Made by a program: the position numbers and the translations under genes. 64,000 nt of DNA from the NCBI GenBank assembly GCA_008933995.1, contig WARS01000015.1, positions 9,740,861-9,804,860 on the forward strand. The letters run 5' to 3'. Positions 23,967 to 40,257 of the stretch are shown here, one piece after another (within the stretch, counting starts at the first letter, position 1; every line of letters starts with the position of its first letter). This stretch comes from Datnioides undecimradiatus (Eukaryota > Chordata > Actinopteri > Lobotiformes > Datnioididae). The notes beneath the pieces were generated by a model that ran no database searches, had not been told where the DNA came from, and saw nothing but the letters and a program-made list of their open reading frames with translations.

Positions 23967-25180
23967 CACTACTCACAATAAGTTAGGGATATTGTTATTT
24001 ACATGAGTGCTTTTCCTATTTGGTCTGAATTTTAATGAAATAAGTAAAAGTTCCCTTTGATATTACTAATAATGAATGAGAAGAAACACCATTTTCATTA
24101 GTTTAATATTTATTACCCCAAAAATTTAGACAACAACAAGGATAGCCCCAAATAACAAAAATTGACAATGTCAGTAGCGGGTGTTTCCACCATTTGCCGC
24201 AATGACAGCTTGACAGCGACGTCTCATGCTCCTCACTAGCCTCATGATGTTGTTCTGAGGCAATGCATTCCACTCTTCCACAAGTGCTACACGCAGTTCT
24301 GCCAGGTCACGTGGGGGTGGGGTACGATCATCCAGTCTCTGCTTCAGCTGGTCCCAGACGTGCTCTATGGGGTTCAGGTCAGGGGACATTGCTGGCCATA
24401 CCATATGAGGCACTCCGACTTCCTGAAGTCGAGCTGTGACAATTCTGGCACGATGTGGTGGAGCATTATCATCCATGAACAGAAAGTTGGGGGTGTGCTC
24501 GTGGGATTGGGGGATGATGATGGGTTCTATGATGTCTCTGAGGTAAGAACGTGCAGTGACTGAGCCATCTACAATAACCAAATCTGTTTTGCGTTGACTG
24601 GTGATGCCTGCCCAGACTGTTGCACCTCCTCCACCAAAGCGAACCCTGGGGACCATGTTGACCTCGGCGTATCGCTCACCTCGCCTTCTCCAGCAACGCT
24701 GACGACCATCATTTCTGTGCAAGGTGACCCGACACTCATCAGTGAACAGGACGGTAGACCACTGCTGCATTGTCCAGGTCACATGGTCTTGTGCCCACTG
24801 CAAACGTTCACAGCGATGTCTTGGTGTCAGTGGAGTCACCTGCAACGGTCGTCTGGCATTCAAGCCAAAGCGGTGGAGTCGGTTGCAAATGGTTTGTCTG
24901 GAAACCGTAGTACCCCTCACATCTCGTAAACGGGCCTGCAGCTGTGTGGCAGTTGCATAACGATGTCTGAGTGCATAGGTCCTTAGGTACTGGTCATCGT
25001 TGCGGTCTGTCACTCGTGGGGCTCCACTCCTGGGTCTGTCACGAACTCTGCCAGTAGTTCTGTGTCTATCACCCCAATACAATTGCCTCCCTATCCCAAA
25101 AATCTCTGAAGTGAAACAAACACTGTATGTATGACATCTACTGAGTCTCTCACAATATGCCTAACTTATTGTGAGTAGTG
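23967..25180 (-). mobile_element. Tc1-type DNA transposon with both inverted repeats
   Basis: The ends are inverted repeats of about 29 bp with one mismatch (23967-23995 and 25152-25180), both beginning CACTACTCACAATAAGTT. Each is flanked by TA (23965-23966 and 25181-25182), the target duplication typical of Tc1/mariner. Total length is 1214 bp. A transposase frame on the minus strand fills most of it but lacks its N-terminal end. Clean ends and a long open frame suggest a fairly recent insertion. Confidence 0.93.
24171..25082 (-). CDS. Tc1-like DD34E transposase, N-terminally shortened
   Basis: The frame encodes about 303 residues. It opens within the second part of the paired-like DNA-binding domain ([19 protein letters not shown], a GRPR-like hook followed by the second helix-turn-helix). 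The catalytic core shows [18 protein letters not shown] and [11 protein letters not shown]; the last two acidic residues are 34 residues apart, which gives DD34E. Family members are about 340 residues and begin with a further helix-turn-helix of 40-50 residues. Here the frame runs back from a TTG at 25082 through non-matching sequence (no ATG) to a stop at 25163-25161. The first helix-turn-helix thus seems lost by an internal deletion between the inverted repeat and the frame. The protein is probably inactive, or the element depends on a full copy elsewhere. Confidence 0.9.
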   Translation of the reverse strand: MYWGDRHRTTGRVRDRPRSGAPRVTDRNDDQYLRTYALRHRYATATQLQARLRDVRGTTVSRQTICNRLHRFGLNARRPLQVTPLTPRHRCERLQWAQDHVTWTMQQWSTVLFTDECRVTLHRNDGRQRCWRRRGERYAEVNMVPRVRFGGGGATVWAGITSQRKTDLVIVDGSVTARSYLRDIIEPIIIPQSHEHTPNFLFMDDNAPPHRARIVTARLQEVGVPHMVWPAMSPDLNPIEHVWDQLKQRLDDRTPPPRDLAELRVALVEEWNALPQNNIMRLVRSMRRRCQAVIAANGGNTRY

Positions 25181-26577
25181 TAAATAAAAACACATCGTCA
25201 GCCTAATAGCATATCTGCCTAACTCAAATTCAATCCAAATGAGTGGCTGTTCTGAACATTTTGTGATTTCAGCAAAGAAACTAAGAGATGCAGTTTATGA
25301 AAAAAAAAAAAGCAGCATGAAGGGGCTCAAAGTCATGTAAATAGAAAACGTGTCGTTCTAGTGTCTTTAGTTGGTGGTGCTGAGCATAGGTGTTACTAAA
25401 GTTTTAGTCTAATTATTCAGGAGAATTAAGGCCTAGTGACTTGCTGATCCATTACAGTAGTAGGGAGTGTATTTTATGAAGGTCCCAACAGCAAATATGT
25501 TGCATTTTATGCATATGAATTGTTTTAATTATGAATCCAGTAATATGACCCATAGCCCCTTTTTATTATTCATAGCTCCAGATCAACCAGCACCGCCTTC
25601 CAAGAAGGACTGCAGGTGCAGTGAGAGTTGTACATGGGCAATAAGAATTACAGATATTAACGTATCCCTATTAACAGAATGGACAATAAAATGCAAGTTC
25701 AGTTTTGATAAAAGTCCAATAAGTCTCATGTAATAATTCCAAAATTACTAAACTATAATCAGGTAGGGATGCAAGTAGTACAGACTTCAAATTAACTCAA
25801 ACTAGAGTAATGTTATCTTGCAGAAAGGGGGAAGTCTGCAAATTAACAGGACAAGCTAAACACAATATTAACTGTTCTGAGCATCTCAACTAAGAAGAAA
25901 TTTCAGAAACAAAACATAATTGGGTGAAAACATGTTTGCAAGAAGCAGCAAATTGGACAAATACACCTGTTTATACAACTATATCATCTGGTGAGTTCAG
26001 TGGTACAACATGTTCAGCGACTCTTTTGACGTCCATATCAGCGATGGCCAATTTCACTGTGCATGCTAAGTCACATGTATGCCCAAATTTATTTGCTCTA
26101 GTTTCTTCTTTCTATTTACAGTTATCTGGGTGGCTTAGGGACAGGAGGACTGAAAATGTATATATCGTTTCAAAAAAGCAATATACAACAGTCTTTTATG
26201 CAAAAAACATTTTATGTTTATTAACTATAAGAGAAACAATGATTATTTCAGTCACCCTGTTAAAGTTCATGCATATGAGCAGAAATTTAGTAACCTTTTG
26301 ACAGTAAAATAATGTTCCTGGTATGCTGTACTTTATGCAACAGCTTACACAATTTAACAGGAAGAATGAAATGGTGAACAGCTGTTAAGTTTGTAATATG
26401 GTGTATCAATGTGTTTCAACTTTTCCACAATTTCAAAACTCACCATTCAACAACAAATTATCATTATTCAACTGAGTACTGAGAAAATATGTTGTCACTG
26501 TTGGTAGGTTGACTCAGCATGCCTTTGGCTGTATGACACAATCACGTGTACAAATGTACACCACCAGTGTAAGCAAA
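25181..26577. other. Intergenic DNA between the Tc1 element and pradc1
   Basis: About 1.4 kb, AT-rich. Open frames up to 125 codons (25924-26301, plus) show no recognisable domain. Nothing else seen. Confidence 0.4.
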
Positions 26578-26583
26578 TTTATT
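26578..26583 (-). terminator. Polyadenylation signal of pradc1
   Basis: AATAAA on the minus strand, about 90 bases after the pradc1 stop codon. Nearest canonical signal downstream of the gene. Confidence 0.6.
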
Positions 26584-26673
26584 TAACCACTGCAGAATTT
26601 CCCTGTGTTCCTACATTGCTGACAGGATACGCTTTAATGAAAGAGTAGTATCGAGTGAGGGTGTGCGTCATTT

Positions 26674-28754
<2,081 letters not shown>

Positions 28755-28865
28755 GTTCAAGACATTTGTGAGACCTCAGTGTGGTTGTCTGTGTGGGAGC
28801 TGCCTTTTGTCCATATGTAGTTGAATGTAGCCGCTCTGTCAGTGAACAGTGCAGCAGGTTAGCAA

Positions 28866-28874
28866 CCACTTCCG
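28866..28874 (-). promoter_or_regulatory. ETS-type site in the pradc1 promoter
   Basis: CGGAAGTGG on the minus strand, about 110 bp upstream of the pradc1 start codon. It fits the ETS/GABP consensus common in TATA-less housekeeping promoters. The space left between it and the LINE is under 30 bp. Confidence 0.45.
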
Positions 28875-28901
28875 CGCTTCTTTTCATGCGCATGCGCACA
28901 A

Positions 28902-30583
28902 TTTCAATTCAATTCAATTCAGTTCAGTTCAATTCAATTTTATTTATATAGCGCCAATTCACTAACCAAAGTCACCTCAGGACACTTTACAAACAGAGTG
29001 GGTCTAGACCACACTCATTACTATTAATTACACCCAACAGTTCCACCATGAGCAAGCTCTTGGCGACAATGGCAAGGAAAAACTTCCTTTTAACAGACAG
29101 AAACCTTGGGCAGATCCTGGCTCTAGGTGGACATCTGCCCTGACCGGTTGGGGGGAAAGAGAGAGAGAGAGAGAGGAAGGTAAAGAGAGAAAAAATACAC
29201 ATCACAGTTAGAGGTACAGGCGTACATAAAGATGATATTGACAGAATTGTAGAGCAGCAGAGTCCTAACTATGGCTACTGTTACAATAATGATAATAATA
29301 CAATAATGATAATAAATGGCAGCAGAGGACAGGGGGCAGGTCAGTGGAGCCACAGATCAGATGCTCAGCTTTGGAGCCACAGGTATCTGTAGGGAGGTGC
29401 AGAGAGAGAGACCAGAGAGAAACAAGCACAGTACTAGGGGAGAGAGAGGACACAGAGTTAATGGTTAATCTGTGATGGTTTACAGATGAGAGAATGGGTT
29501 TGAGGAGAGAGAGAGGAGAGGAGGAATGTGGAAACAATCATGGGATGTCCCCCAGCAGCCTAGGCCTATAGCAGCATAACTAGGGGATCACATAAAGGGG
29601 TAGTTTTGACTATGGGTGTATGTGTCATAATAACTAAAACTAGCTGTAAGCTTTGTTGAACAATAAGGTTTTAAGCTTTACTTTAAAAGTAGAGAGGGTG
29701 TCTGCCTCCCGAACCCAACCTGGCAGCACAGGAGAGGAGCCTGATAGCTAAAGGCTTGGCCTCCAATTCTACTTTTGGAAATTCTGGGAACCACAAGAAA
29801 ACCTGCACTCTGGGAGCGAAGCGATCTGTTGGGGTAATAAGGACTTAGCATCTCATTGATGTACAATGGAGCTTGGCGATTAAGGGCCTTGTATGTAAGT
29901 AGAAGGACTGTAAAATCTATTCTGGACTTTATAGGAAGCCAATGAGAAGCTAAAACTGGAGAAATATGATCTCTCTTGCTAATTCCCATCAGAACCCTTG
30001 CTGCAGCGTTTTGGATCAGCTGCAGGTTTCTCAGCGAGCTAGTCGGACAACCTGACAACAAGGAATTACAGTAGTCCAGCCTTGAAGTAACAAATGCATG
30101 GACTAGTTTTTCAGCGTCACTTTGGGACAGGATGTTCCTAATCTTGGCAATGCTGCCCAGGTGAAAGAAGGCAGTCCTAGTGACTTGTCTAATATGGGAC
30201 TGAAAGGACATGTCCCCTACTCAAATATGACTCCACGGTTCCTCACGGTTGAACTGGAAGCCAGGATAATGCCATCCAGAGGGACTACCCGGTCAGATAA
30301 CCGGTCTCTGAGGTGTTTAGGACCAAACACAATCACGTCAGTTTTGTAAGAAATTACAGGTCATCCAGGCCTTTATGTCTGTAAGACATGTCTGAGGTCT
30401 GCCGAACTGATCTGTTTCTTCTGGCTTCATAGATAAATATAGCTGTGTATCATCCACGTAGCAGTGGAAAGCTGGATTGATGGGCTCGGAGGTTGCGGGG
30501 CTGTTGGACCCCATTGATGGTGAGGCACCACACCATGCACAATACAAGTGAACCTTAAAACTTGTCACAGGGACCCTCTTCAA
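28902..30583 (-). mobile_element. L2-like LINE, 5'-truncated
   Basis: Read on the minus strand. 30583-30338 contains the reverse-transcriptase catalytic block FHCYVDDTQLYLSMKP. 30211-29678 contains the conserved C-terminal part (RTAFFHLGSIAKIRNILS, HAFVTSRLDYCNSLLSG, LIQNAAARVL, LLTYKALNRQAP). A 3' region including GCGCTATATAAATAAAATTG follows, then a tail of ATTGA-type pentamers at 28902-28930. The terminal short repeats and RT wording fit the L2 group of fish LINEs. The endonuclease and the first RT blocks are absent, so the copy is 5'-truncated. The RT region carries at least one frameshift and a stop, so it is dead. GA-rich simple sequence lies near 29158-29176. Confidence 0.85.
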
Positions 30584-33075
30584 GAAAGGGAACTGTTATG
30601 TTAAGAGGGACTTTACCTGGACCTGCTTACGGGGAAGACACTTTTGAAAACTCACTAATGAAGTAAAAGGAATGGCTTAAATTTCACATATCTTTTGAGG
30701 TTTTCCCACAATTGAAGTGAAACAAGACACATCTTCACTCTGTCTGGCAATAAAATTCCCACTACATTTCATTTCACTTTTCAACTTATAACAACTAAAA
30801 TAATAATAACCATGAATCTACACTTCATTTAAAGAATCAGTACAAAATAATGACATTTTCTAGACAACAACTGGACATTAAAAGTTTTGTGTGTGTATAT
30901 TTTTATTGCACAATTTTTGCATTAAATACTTTTTTTTGCAACATGAATAGATGACAGTTATCTCATGGTACTTTTTGTACACAGTTGATATGAAAAGTCT
31001 ACACACCCAAATAAAATTGCAGTTTTTAAAAATATATAATAATAAAGATAATATATCATACAAATATAAAGAAATATTTAAAAAATGTGTAAATATCCGA
31101 CATCTTTAAATGTGATCTTACAAAAAACAAACAGTCATACAAAAAACTAATTCTTTATTTTCTTTAAGTTCTCTATGAATTATTAGAAAACAGTTTAAGT
31201 AAAGATAGAGGGGATAATGAATAGCTCCAAAGATTTTGACACAAAACCTGCTGGCCTGTGTCAAACAGCTAAGGATTTTACTTTCCAACATGACAACAAC
31301 CTATTCCACACATCCAAGTGGACCAAGGCTTCAGAAAATGAAAATTGAAGTGCTGTAAAATGAACCAGACAGTGATGCGTTAAAAGCTTTTTGAAATTCA
31401 GTTCTAATCTTTCCTATATGTAATGGGAAATCATACAGCCATACAGTGTAATGACTTCAAATCAGTCATTCCCTAAACAAAGTGTTTATATACCAAGACA
31501 ATCCCATTTGCAATCCACGTTTTTACTGTCTTCATTTTAAGATGTCTGGCTCCACTCTGCATTTCTGTTCCTTTTTTTCTTACTTCTTGTCTTGCAGCGG
31601 TCCAAGTGCCCAGGTGACAACTCTGGGAAGCATGGTTTTGCTGTTTTTTTGCATGGGTTCTTTTTCCCTGTTCTCACCTGCAATGAGTTATTGACAGATT
31701 AGGGTCTGAGATGGTGACAACAAAATTGAACAAGCAAAGCTCAACTCTTTAACGTGTCTCTGGTTGATTCTGGTTATGAATACATTTGCTGCATTTTACT
31801 GTTTGCTAGCTAAAGGAACTGACCATGTCTTATTAATCTGTAAAAAGTTAAGTACACAATAACCACTGAGAACAAGTATCTATTACATTCACAGACAAAG
31901 CACCAAAGTTATGGAGCAAGCTCCCCGTTGAAATCTGATCAGCAGAGTCAGTGACTTCTTATAAATCTGATTTTACTTGATTGTTATTGTGAGCTCTTTT
32001 GATGATTTCATTTATTTTATCCACTTCATTTTATAGATTGTCCTTATGTTGTTTTCCTGAGATTGTTTAGTGTCTTTTTTTATGAAGTGTATGAAGTGAT
32101 TTTGTGACAGGACTTTTGAAATGTGATTTTTAAAAAGAGATGGTTATTATTATTCCTAAAAACACTTGCTTCTGGTTTGTTTGTGTGTAATTGGTTTTTC
32201 CTCCTAAACTACCTTTACATTACAAGTTCCTTTATTTATTATAATTAGGCTCAGAAATTAACCTTTAATTAATACATAGAAACTACCAATTCTTATATTT
32301 TGTCCACCACCCACATATGTACAGTAAACGTGGCTGGGCACTGCATTACATTAAAAGGGGATTTCTAACAGTCACTAATTGAACACATGGCATGAGCGGC
32401 ACATAAATGAAAGGGAACATATATAAGGAAGGAAGCACAAAGCTCTTTTAATAGCCATTTGTTTTGCACAGCCCCAAACCACCAAAATACATAGAACTGC
32501 CAACACACTTACACTGAAATAACACAGATAAGAAACACACTGTATGTGTAAAATGCAGGCTTCCAATGAAAGGCAAAGTTAACTTCCAATTCAGGTTAAA
32601 CTATGTATCGTGTTTGTTTTCTTAGATTTTAATGTCAAGGATCCTTAAATGGACATTATTGCAGAGACCCTATTTATAAGATTTGGTCCCATTAAACCAC
32701 ATCAGCTTTTTAATGGTGATAAATACAATTTTATGTTAAATCACAGATGTGTCTATGTTATGAGTTGTAAGTTGGGAGATGACATGTACCAATGTGTAGT
32801 GTCTACATTTGTTGAGGAGTCAAACTTATTTAAATAAATAATAACAGTTAGTGTTGAGTCATAAATAAAACTGTACTGATCTTCTACTGTCAAACAAAAC
32901 TCCTATCACTGAGCTTCTGGTGAGTGCTGTGGTATCTAATGGCAGTGTGTCAGTGTGTGATTGGTCCAGAAGGGGCCAATATACACAGTGGTAAGGGAGA
33001 AGGCATGAGAGGACACTATAGACATGTAAGAACAGAGAAAAAGCAGGAGCAGCGCAGTGTTGGGCTCAAATAAGG
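30584..33075. other. Intergenic DNA between the LINE and il12b
   Basis: About 2.5 kb of AT-rich DNA. Apart from a decayed Tc1-like remnant (30978-31370) I see no gene; open frames are short and featureless. Confidence 0.4.
30978..31370 (+). mobile_element. Decayed Tc1/mariner-like remnant
   Basis: It begins ACAGTTGATATGAAAAGTC then TACACACCC, which I recall as the terminal sequence of a common fish Tc1-type element. Near 31290-31345 it reads AACATGACAACAACC and AAGGCTTCAGAAAATGAA, resembling the transposase region around the DDN motif. The middle is collapsed and no matching right end is clear. Identification is from memory of the family. Confidence 0.5.
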
Positions 33076-35298
33076 TCAGTAGGTTACATTTTTCCAGGGA
33101 GTCCACTGGCTCCAGGTGGAGAGCACCAGAGAGTCTCTGGAGCGAACCCTCAGCTTGCTGATCCTCTTTGGTATTAGAGCTGATGAAGAACTTCTCTTCT
33201 AAAGTCAGACAGGTCACAGTAAGAAAACCAAATGCAATGGACAGATCCACGGACATGTATATAAAAACACACTTTTTACTTTTGTTTTAGTATAAGTTTG
33301 GGTGTACCTCGCCATTATCTTTCAGTATGTATTCAATCTCATGCTCCAGACTGAAGAAGCTGTGAGGAGTCGACCAGGTGGAGGGTGGATCAATAGTCAC
33401 ATTCAGTTCATGCTCGACCTCCTGACACTTGACAATCTTGGGACTATCTGGTTGAACTGGTCAGAAGAAATATCACAGTTTTTTTTTTTTAAAAAAAAAA
33501 GTCAGTTATCATTAAATCATTAAATTATGTGTGTAAATTGACAAAATGTTTGCTAAAATGATCCAATCTATTTATAAAAAGAACTGACTGATGCTTTTTT
33601 TCTGTTTTTGTACTAACATTTTTATAAGCCATTTTATTGGAATCAAAAAGTTACTTTACTGAACAATTCATCACAGAAAACAACCACTGATTATTTACAT
33701 TAAAATGTTGGATTTCATAATTTAAGGCCATTTTCTTAATAACTGGATGGTACCCTGAGTTTTTCAGTAATTTTGTGATTTTAGATGCTGTTTAATCTTG
33801 ATAATGTTCTGTTAAATGCCTTTAAAGTAGTTCATTTTCACTCAACTTACCAATGTCCCTCAGATAAAAACTCATGGTCTTCCTGAGGATAAAGATTTCA
33901 GTGATAGCCTCAGCAGTGACTTCAAGCATGGTGCTTTCCTCTGCGTAGGGTGACAGGGAGTGGGACAGCTCAAACTGGAATCCCCCATTCAGAGACTGAT
34001 CACTGCTGTTGACCCAGTCACATGACTTCAGACCTTCACTGCTAGAGAGGACAAACTGACACTGAGTGAAATATGCAACTGAGAGAGGTATAATTCTGTC
34101 TCCTTGTTGATCGATCCTCATACCCTAAATGCAATACTTTTGGCCTCTTTACTGTAATTTGTCTGTGTTTGTTTTTTCTTTACCAGTTGTGCCCCAGTCC
34201 AAGACGCACTGCTGTGTATCCATTGGGGGCCCACGTACAGCTGAAGTTACAGTCATAAGACTTTGCCCGACATTGGATTGGAGGATCTATAAGGGACCAC
34301 AATAACAGTGATCACAAGTTTATTGGATATGTTTCAACTTTGTCACACAAAGGGTTAGACAATGTGTAAATATATCCCCACATGCAAGACATTTATGTTG
34401 GAAGTGCATCTGGTTCAGTTAACCGTAAGTCTCATCCTCTAGACAGAGATATTCCACCCAGTCAAATAGGGAGAGAGTTTCGTAACATATCCATCTAAGA
34501 GATTACTGTCAGGATTTGATCAGTGTAATGCATTAAAAATGTAACAAGACACGTAAAATGTAACTCACGTAATTCATCTTCATCCTCAGCTTCCAGCAGC
34601 AGATAGGTTGATGACAACATCTTGTTTTCTCTCCAGCAGCTGTATAGTCCCACCATGGGTACATCTACATCGGACAAGGCCAGATTCTGACCATCCTGCT
34701 GGACATTTTCATCTAAAAAAACATCCTCCACCTCTTCACCATGATGCTTCCATGTGACAGGCCCATCAGCTGTACTGCAGGTCAGTATGACTGGATTTGA
34801 ATTGCTCCTTTTTGCCACCACAACTACACAAACATAACAGAGAGACAGAGACATGCACAAAAACAAATATATTAACACATCAAGAATAACAGATTCTGAA
34901 GCAATCAACCAATTGTACTAGGAATAAAACATGTGAACTAGAGGTGAGATATACAGTTTTCTGGAAATTTGGTGAGTCCATGTGCTCCTGCTAGGGCGAT
35001 GAAGAGAAGCCCAAATGTCCACAGTGACAAGGTCTTCTGAAAGATTGTATAACAGAAATAACAGAAAGAAAATGAATCATTACATGTATGAAAAACTTCA
35101 GTAATTATGATGATTTCACTTTCAATTAAGAAGCAAAGTAACAATATATTCATGAGACAGTTTCACTGGTTGAATGCTTTAAGCTGTGATGTGCTATCAT
35201 CATTTAAAATGACTGAAATAGCAAAGTTGGTATATCCTAGTCTGTCTATTCAAGCTTCTAATTTGCTGCATTGAGTTGCAGCAGTTTTCTCTTACCAT
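33076..35298 (-). CDS. il12b: Interleukin-12 subunit beta (p40), seven coding exons
   Basis: Coding exons on the minus strand: 35298-35296 (ATG only), 35036-34955, 34823-34569, 34286-34184, 34116-33851, 33456-33308 and 33198-33076. The phases close to give 326 residues (human IL12B 328). Exon 2 gives the signal peptide (KTLSLWTFGLLFIALAGAHG). Exon 3 is the Ig-like domain (PVILTCSTADGPVTW, VGLYSCW). Exons 4-5 hold the first fibronectin-type module (CRAKSYDCNFSCTW, CQFVLSSSE, SFYLRDI). Exons 6-7 hold the second, with PPSTWSTPHSFFSL and the cytokine-receptor WSxWS motif as STWSQWTPW. p40 is a secreted soluble receptor-like chain that pairs with p35 or p19 to form IL-12 or IL-23. The start of exon 5 is the least certain boundary (TATGAG used because it keeps phase). 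Fish carry several p40 paralogues; which one this is cannot be told here. Confidence 0.94.
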
Positions 35299-35406
35299 TT
35301 GGATGAAGTTACACTGAAGTGATGCTGTAAAAGAAAAAAAATCAAGAGCAGAAGTTCAGTCTTCGTAATCCTGATGATTGTATGCTCCAGCAGCCCACTG
35401 AGCATC

Positions 35407-35415
35407 ATATTTATA
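35407..35415 (-). promoter_or_regulatory. TATA box of il12b
   Basis: TATAAATAT on the minus strand, about 110 bp upstream of the il12b ATG, with CCAAT immediately 5' of it (35420-35416). This would place transcription start near 35380. An inducible TATA promoter fits a cytokine gene. Confidence 0.6.
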
Positions 35416-37668
35416 TTGGCCAACAGCTTTGTAGGTGAGAAAAACGATGAGCAATAACAAGCTATTGGGAGAGATGATGGTCAGTGCATTTCCTCTATTC
35501 TGTTTTGCATGCCAAAGATAAACTGTGACTTTCGATAAAGTAAGATAAGAGGCATAGAGGTGTTAAGTGTGTATGTGTAGTGCAGGGTGGGGGGTTGCAC
35601 TCAGTATTTAGCCTTAAATACCACAGTGTCTGCTACGTACACAATCTGATTGAATTTCACAGTCATCTGCCCTTTAATCTTTTTTGTTGAGTGTCATGGA
35701 TTTTTTCTGGTGTCACAAATGTTTAAATGTTTAATTAATTATTTTAAATCATTAAATCTCTTTTTTACCCCGAAGTGCTAAAAGACATTGTTAAAGGTTA
35801 AAGGTTCAATGTTTAAAAGGTTAAAGGTTCAATGTTTTTTTTCTCTACAAGAGGAGTTAATGAAAATGTTTGGCTTTTGTGTTGTCCTGGCACAAAATAG
35901 CTATTTGAACACGTCAATCTGGAGATTTTTCACTTCATAGACCAAATAGACAAAAAAACTAAATTGAATTGATTGTCAGATTCATCACTAATAAAAAAAT
36001 ATATCATTAGTTGCAAGCCATTGACAAGGAGCTTATATGATATATTTCAATAAAACCTGCAGTATCTTAATGATAATATTTCCCTGTTCCTAAATCAAAT
36101 TCCTGACTTTTAATCTTGGATATAAGTCCCAGTTATCACCCAGGATGATCTTGGAGAAAGATGACCAACAAAAATGTACACCCCTTTCAGAAGTTTTTCC
36201 CACAGCATGCTCCCAGACCCCATGAGCACTCACACATGTACATATACACATGCACAGGGAAAGAGAGAAGGAGGGATGTCAGGAATTTCCCTTCCCATTA
36301 CCATAGTCATGTATGGGGCAATCCATTTTGCCAAATGTCAGCTCTGAGAAAAACTGTTTTTGCTTGTGTTTCTTCTCACACATATGAATCACCTGATCCC
36401 GTCATGAGCTAAACTGTGTGGCAGGTATTTCCATAGTAAACAAAGCCATGCAATTCGTATGTAATGCTGGAGGCCTGTGTTAGTGTTTGGTGTTTTAACT
36501 CCACCCTATTCTCTTACAGTTTGGTAGTTAAACAATATAGTTTCAATATACTACATAAAAGTATCAACCATCTACAGTATGACATTGTAACCACATTGCT
36601 GCTTTGAAATTCTACGAAACCGGTTAGGTCACTTGAACAGAAATAGTTGGTTTCAAGTTTCAGTTCCTCAAAAGCTTAAATAGCATCATTCATGTATTTG
36701 CTTGTAACCGAATAACCTCTCACCCCCGTCTGTATTTATTTAACTAAGTGACTCTTGGAAAGCTCCTGCTATCCTAAACATTAATATCCAAAATTATTTC
36801 TCACTCAGAAAAGGTAAATATAGTTTATCCAATAATGGTGGAAAGAGTGTGTCACTACAAGTGGGTTTTTAATGCTGTCCTCTCCAATGATCTGGGATCA
36901 GACAGATGCAAAAGTCTTTAGAATATTAAAAAAGATTGTTCTGTCACTGATGTATTAAATTAGATTTTATTAAACAAGTAATGTTTGTTTTTATCCTGTG
37001 ATTATCTACAGTTTTGTGTTTGTTTTTTTAAATTTAGTCAGTTTTCAGTGTAGATGAACAATTTTTAAAACTTCCTCAAAAGTCAAATATTTTCAACAGT
37101 TGCAGGGACACTTTTCAAAACACCTAACAGACCATCTGAACTTTTGAGTTATAGCCCTGAGGTCACGTCAGTCCTAATAATGAAACAAGGCCATCAAGGC
37201 ATTCCAGGAAATGGTTCAACATTGGGTAACAATGCAGCAACTACTGAACTTTGCCTTATAAACATAGTTCTGAATTTAAAGCATATAATTCTGCTGTATA
37301 GAGTACTCTAAGTATTTTCACCACAGTCTCCAGCCTCCAGCATCATTAAAAGGTGAGTCAAATTAAAGCAATGCCACCTACGTCAGTCAATTAACCTCAA
37401 CTTGAAGCAAGTCTTGTAATAAAATCCTTCTGACTTGGTAGGAGCTTTTAATATCCCAAAGATGATACAATAGCAAAGCCTTTACAAAATAACACGACAA
37501 ACTCAAAGGAGCAGCGTCCACACTTGACTTCATATTACTGTACTAATTAGCTGCCGTGCTGACAAAGAATCCAGTGTCTTCTCTAGTACATTCCTGTTAG
37601 CAATAGTTTTTAATCCTGAAACACCTCAGTGTCAAAACAATATAAAGGTGAGAAATTTAATTGTAATC
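35416..37668. other. Intergenic DNA between il12b and btf3
   Basis: About 2.25 kb. It contains a short direct duplication (GGTTAAAGGTTCAATGTTT repeated near 35796-35837) and otherwise AT-rich unique-looking DNA. il12b enhancers would be expected here, but no site is convincing by eye. Confidence 0.4.
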
Positions 37669-37674
37669 TTTATT
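37669..37674 (-). terminator. Polyadenylation signal of btf3
   Basis: AATAAA on the minus strand, about 330 bases after the btf3 stop codon. Confidence 0.5.
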
Positions 37675-38002
37675 ACATGATTAATTCCATCAATACATTT
37701 TTGCTGTGTGGGCATCACAATGCAGGAGAGGCAGCGTGAGAAAGACAAAGTTTTGCACATTCCACTGAGTTAAATAATTTCACTTTTACTGCAGAATAGG
37801 GCAGATCGGACAAAAGACTAGGTAACAGTGGCCATAAAAAGTGAATTTTGCTTAATTTTACTTGCTTTAGCCAAATTGTTATGGTTAAAAAACAACTTTT
37901 GTTTGCTGCCACAGAGCAATATTAGAGATAAACGGTTACAAAATGCAGCTGTGTCAAAGTACGGCCAGTCAAGAAAAGCCTTGAGATGTTCCCTGGTGTT
38001 TC

Positions 38003-39485
<1,483 letters not shown>

Positions 39486-40257
39486 CTGGCTCAAGACACA
39501 GCACATACACATCATCAGATTTCATACCTGCTCATAAAGTCCAGTCATCTGGAAAAAAAAATTCTCACTAATAACTGCTCCACAAACAATTTGAGCTCGA
39601 AAAATGAATCAGTTATAGACAAATATGCAAAATGACAATACCCGTTAAAATGTCAGAACCAACAAATTAGTAACTGGTGAAACTGTGACCTAAAATAGGA
39701 CCTACACAGTTCATTGGAAACAGTTTGTAATTTTTATGCCGATCATAAACCGCCCTAAAATCCCCCTCCGTCGTTTTGCCTTTTAGCACGGCAAACTAAC
39801 AAGAATTCACAGCTGCCAGAAGTCCAAAAATAGCCGCACACTTTTTAGTCTCGAGTTCTGCATGAATCTGACAGAGGTGATCAGCTAAAGTTGGTGCCCA
39901 AGTTAGGCTCGCAATGTTCCCCGGGACGAAGAGAAATGTATTATCTTAATTTTACTGGTGTGTTCTGGTGAGATGATGTGTTGTGGGGTCACGCCCGCCT
40001 TTTCGGCTTCCGAAACTGGGAAGTTAATTTGTTTAACCTGGGATCTGAGAATATATGACAACTGAACTGCCGGCTAGTTAGCAAGACAAGCTAAACAGCT
40101 AGCTTAGGCCTCCTCAAACTGATACTGGCATTCAAGTATAACTGATCTTTTCCTCACACGTTAACGCGTCATGTTTGACACGGCACTTTTTCGTCTTTAT
40201 AAAAGGAAAACGATATGAGGTTGAGACAGCTTAAAGGCTACAGAGACGTGAACTGAC

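Noticed and set aside
24360-24960. Plus-strand open frames across the Tc1 element
   Set aside because: They are antisense shadows of the transposase, which carries the catalytic motifs on minus.
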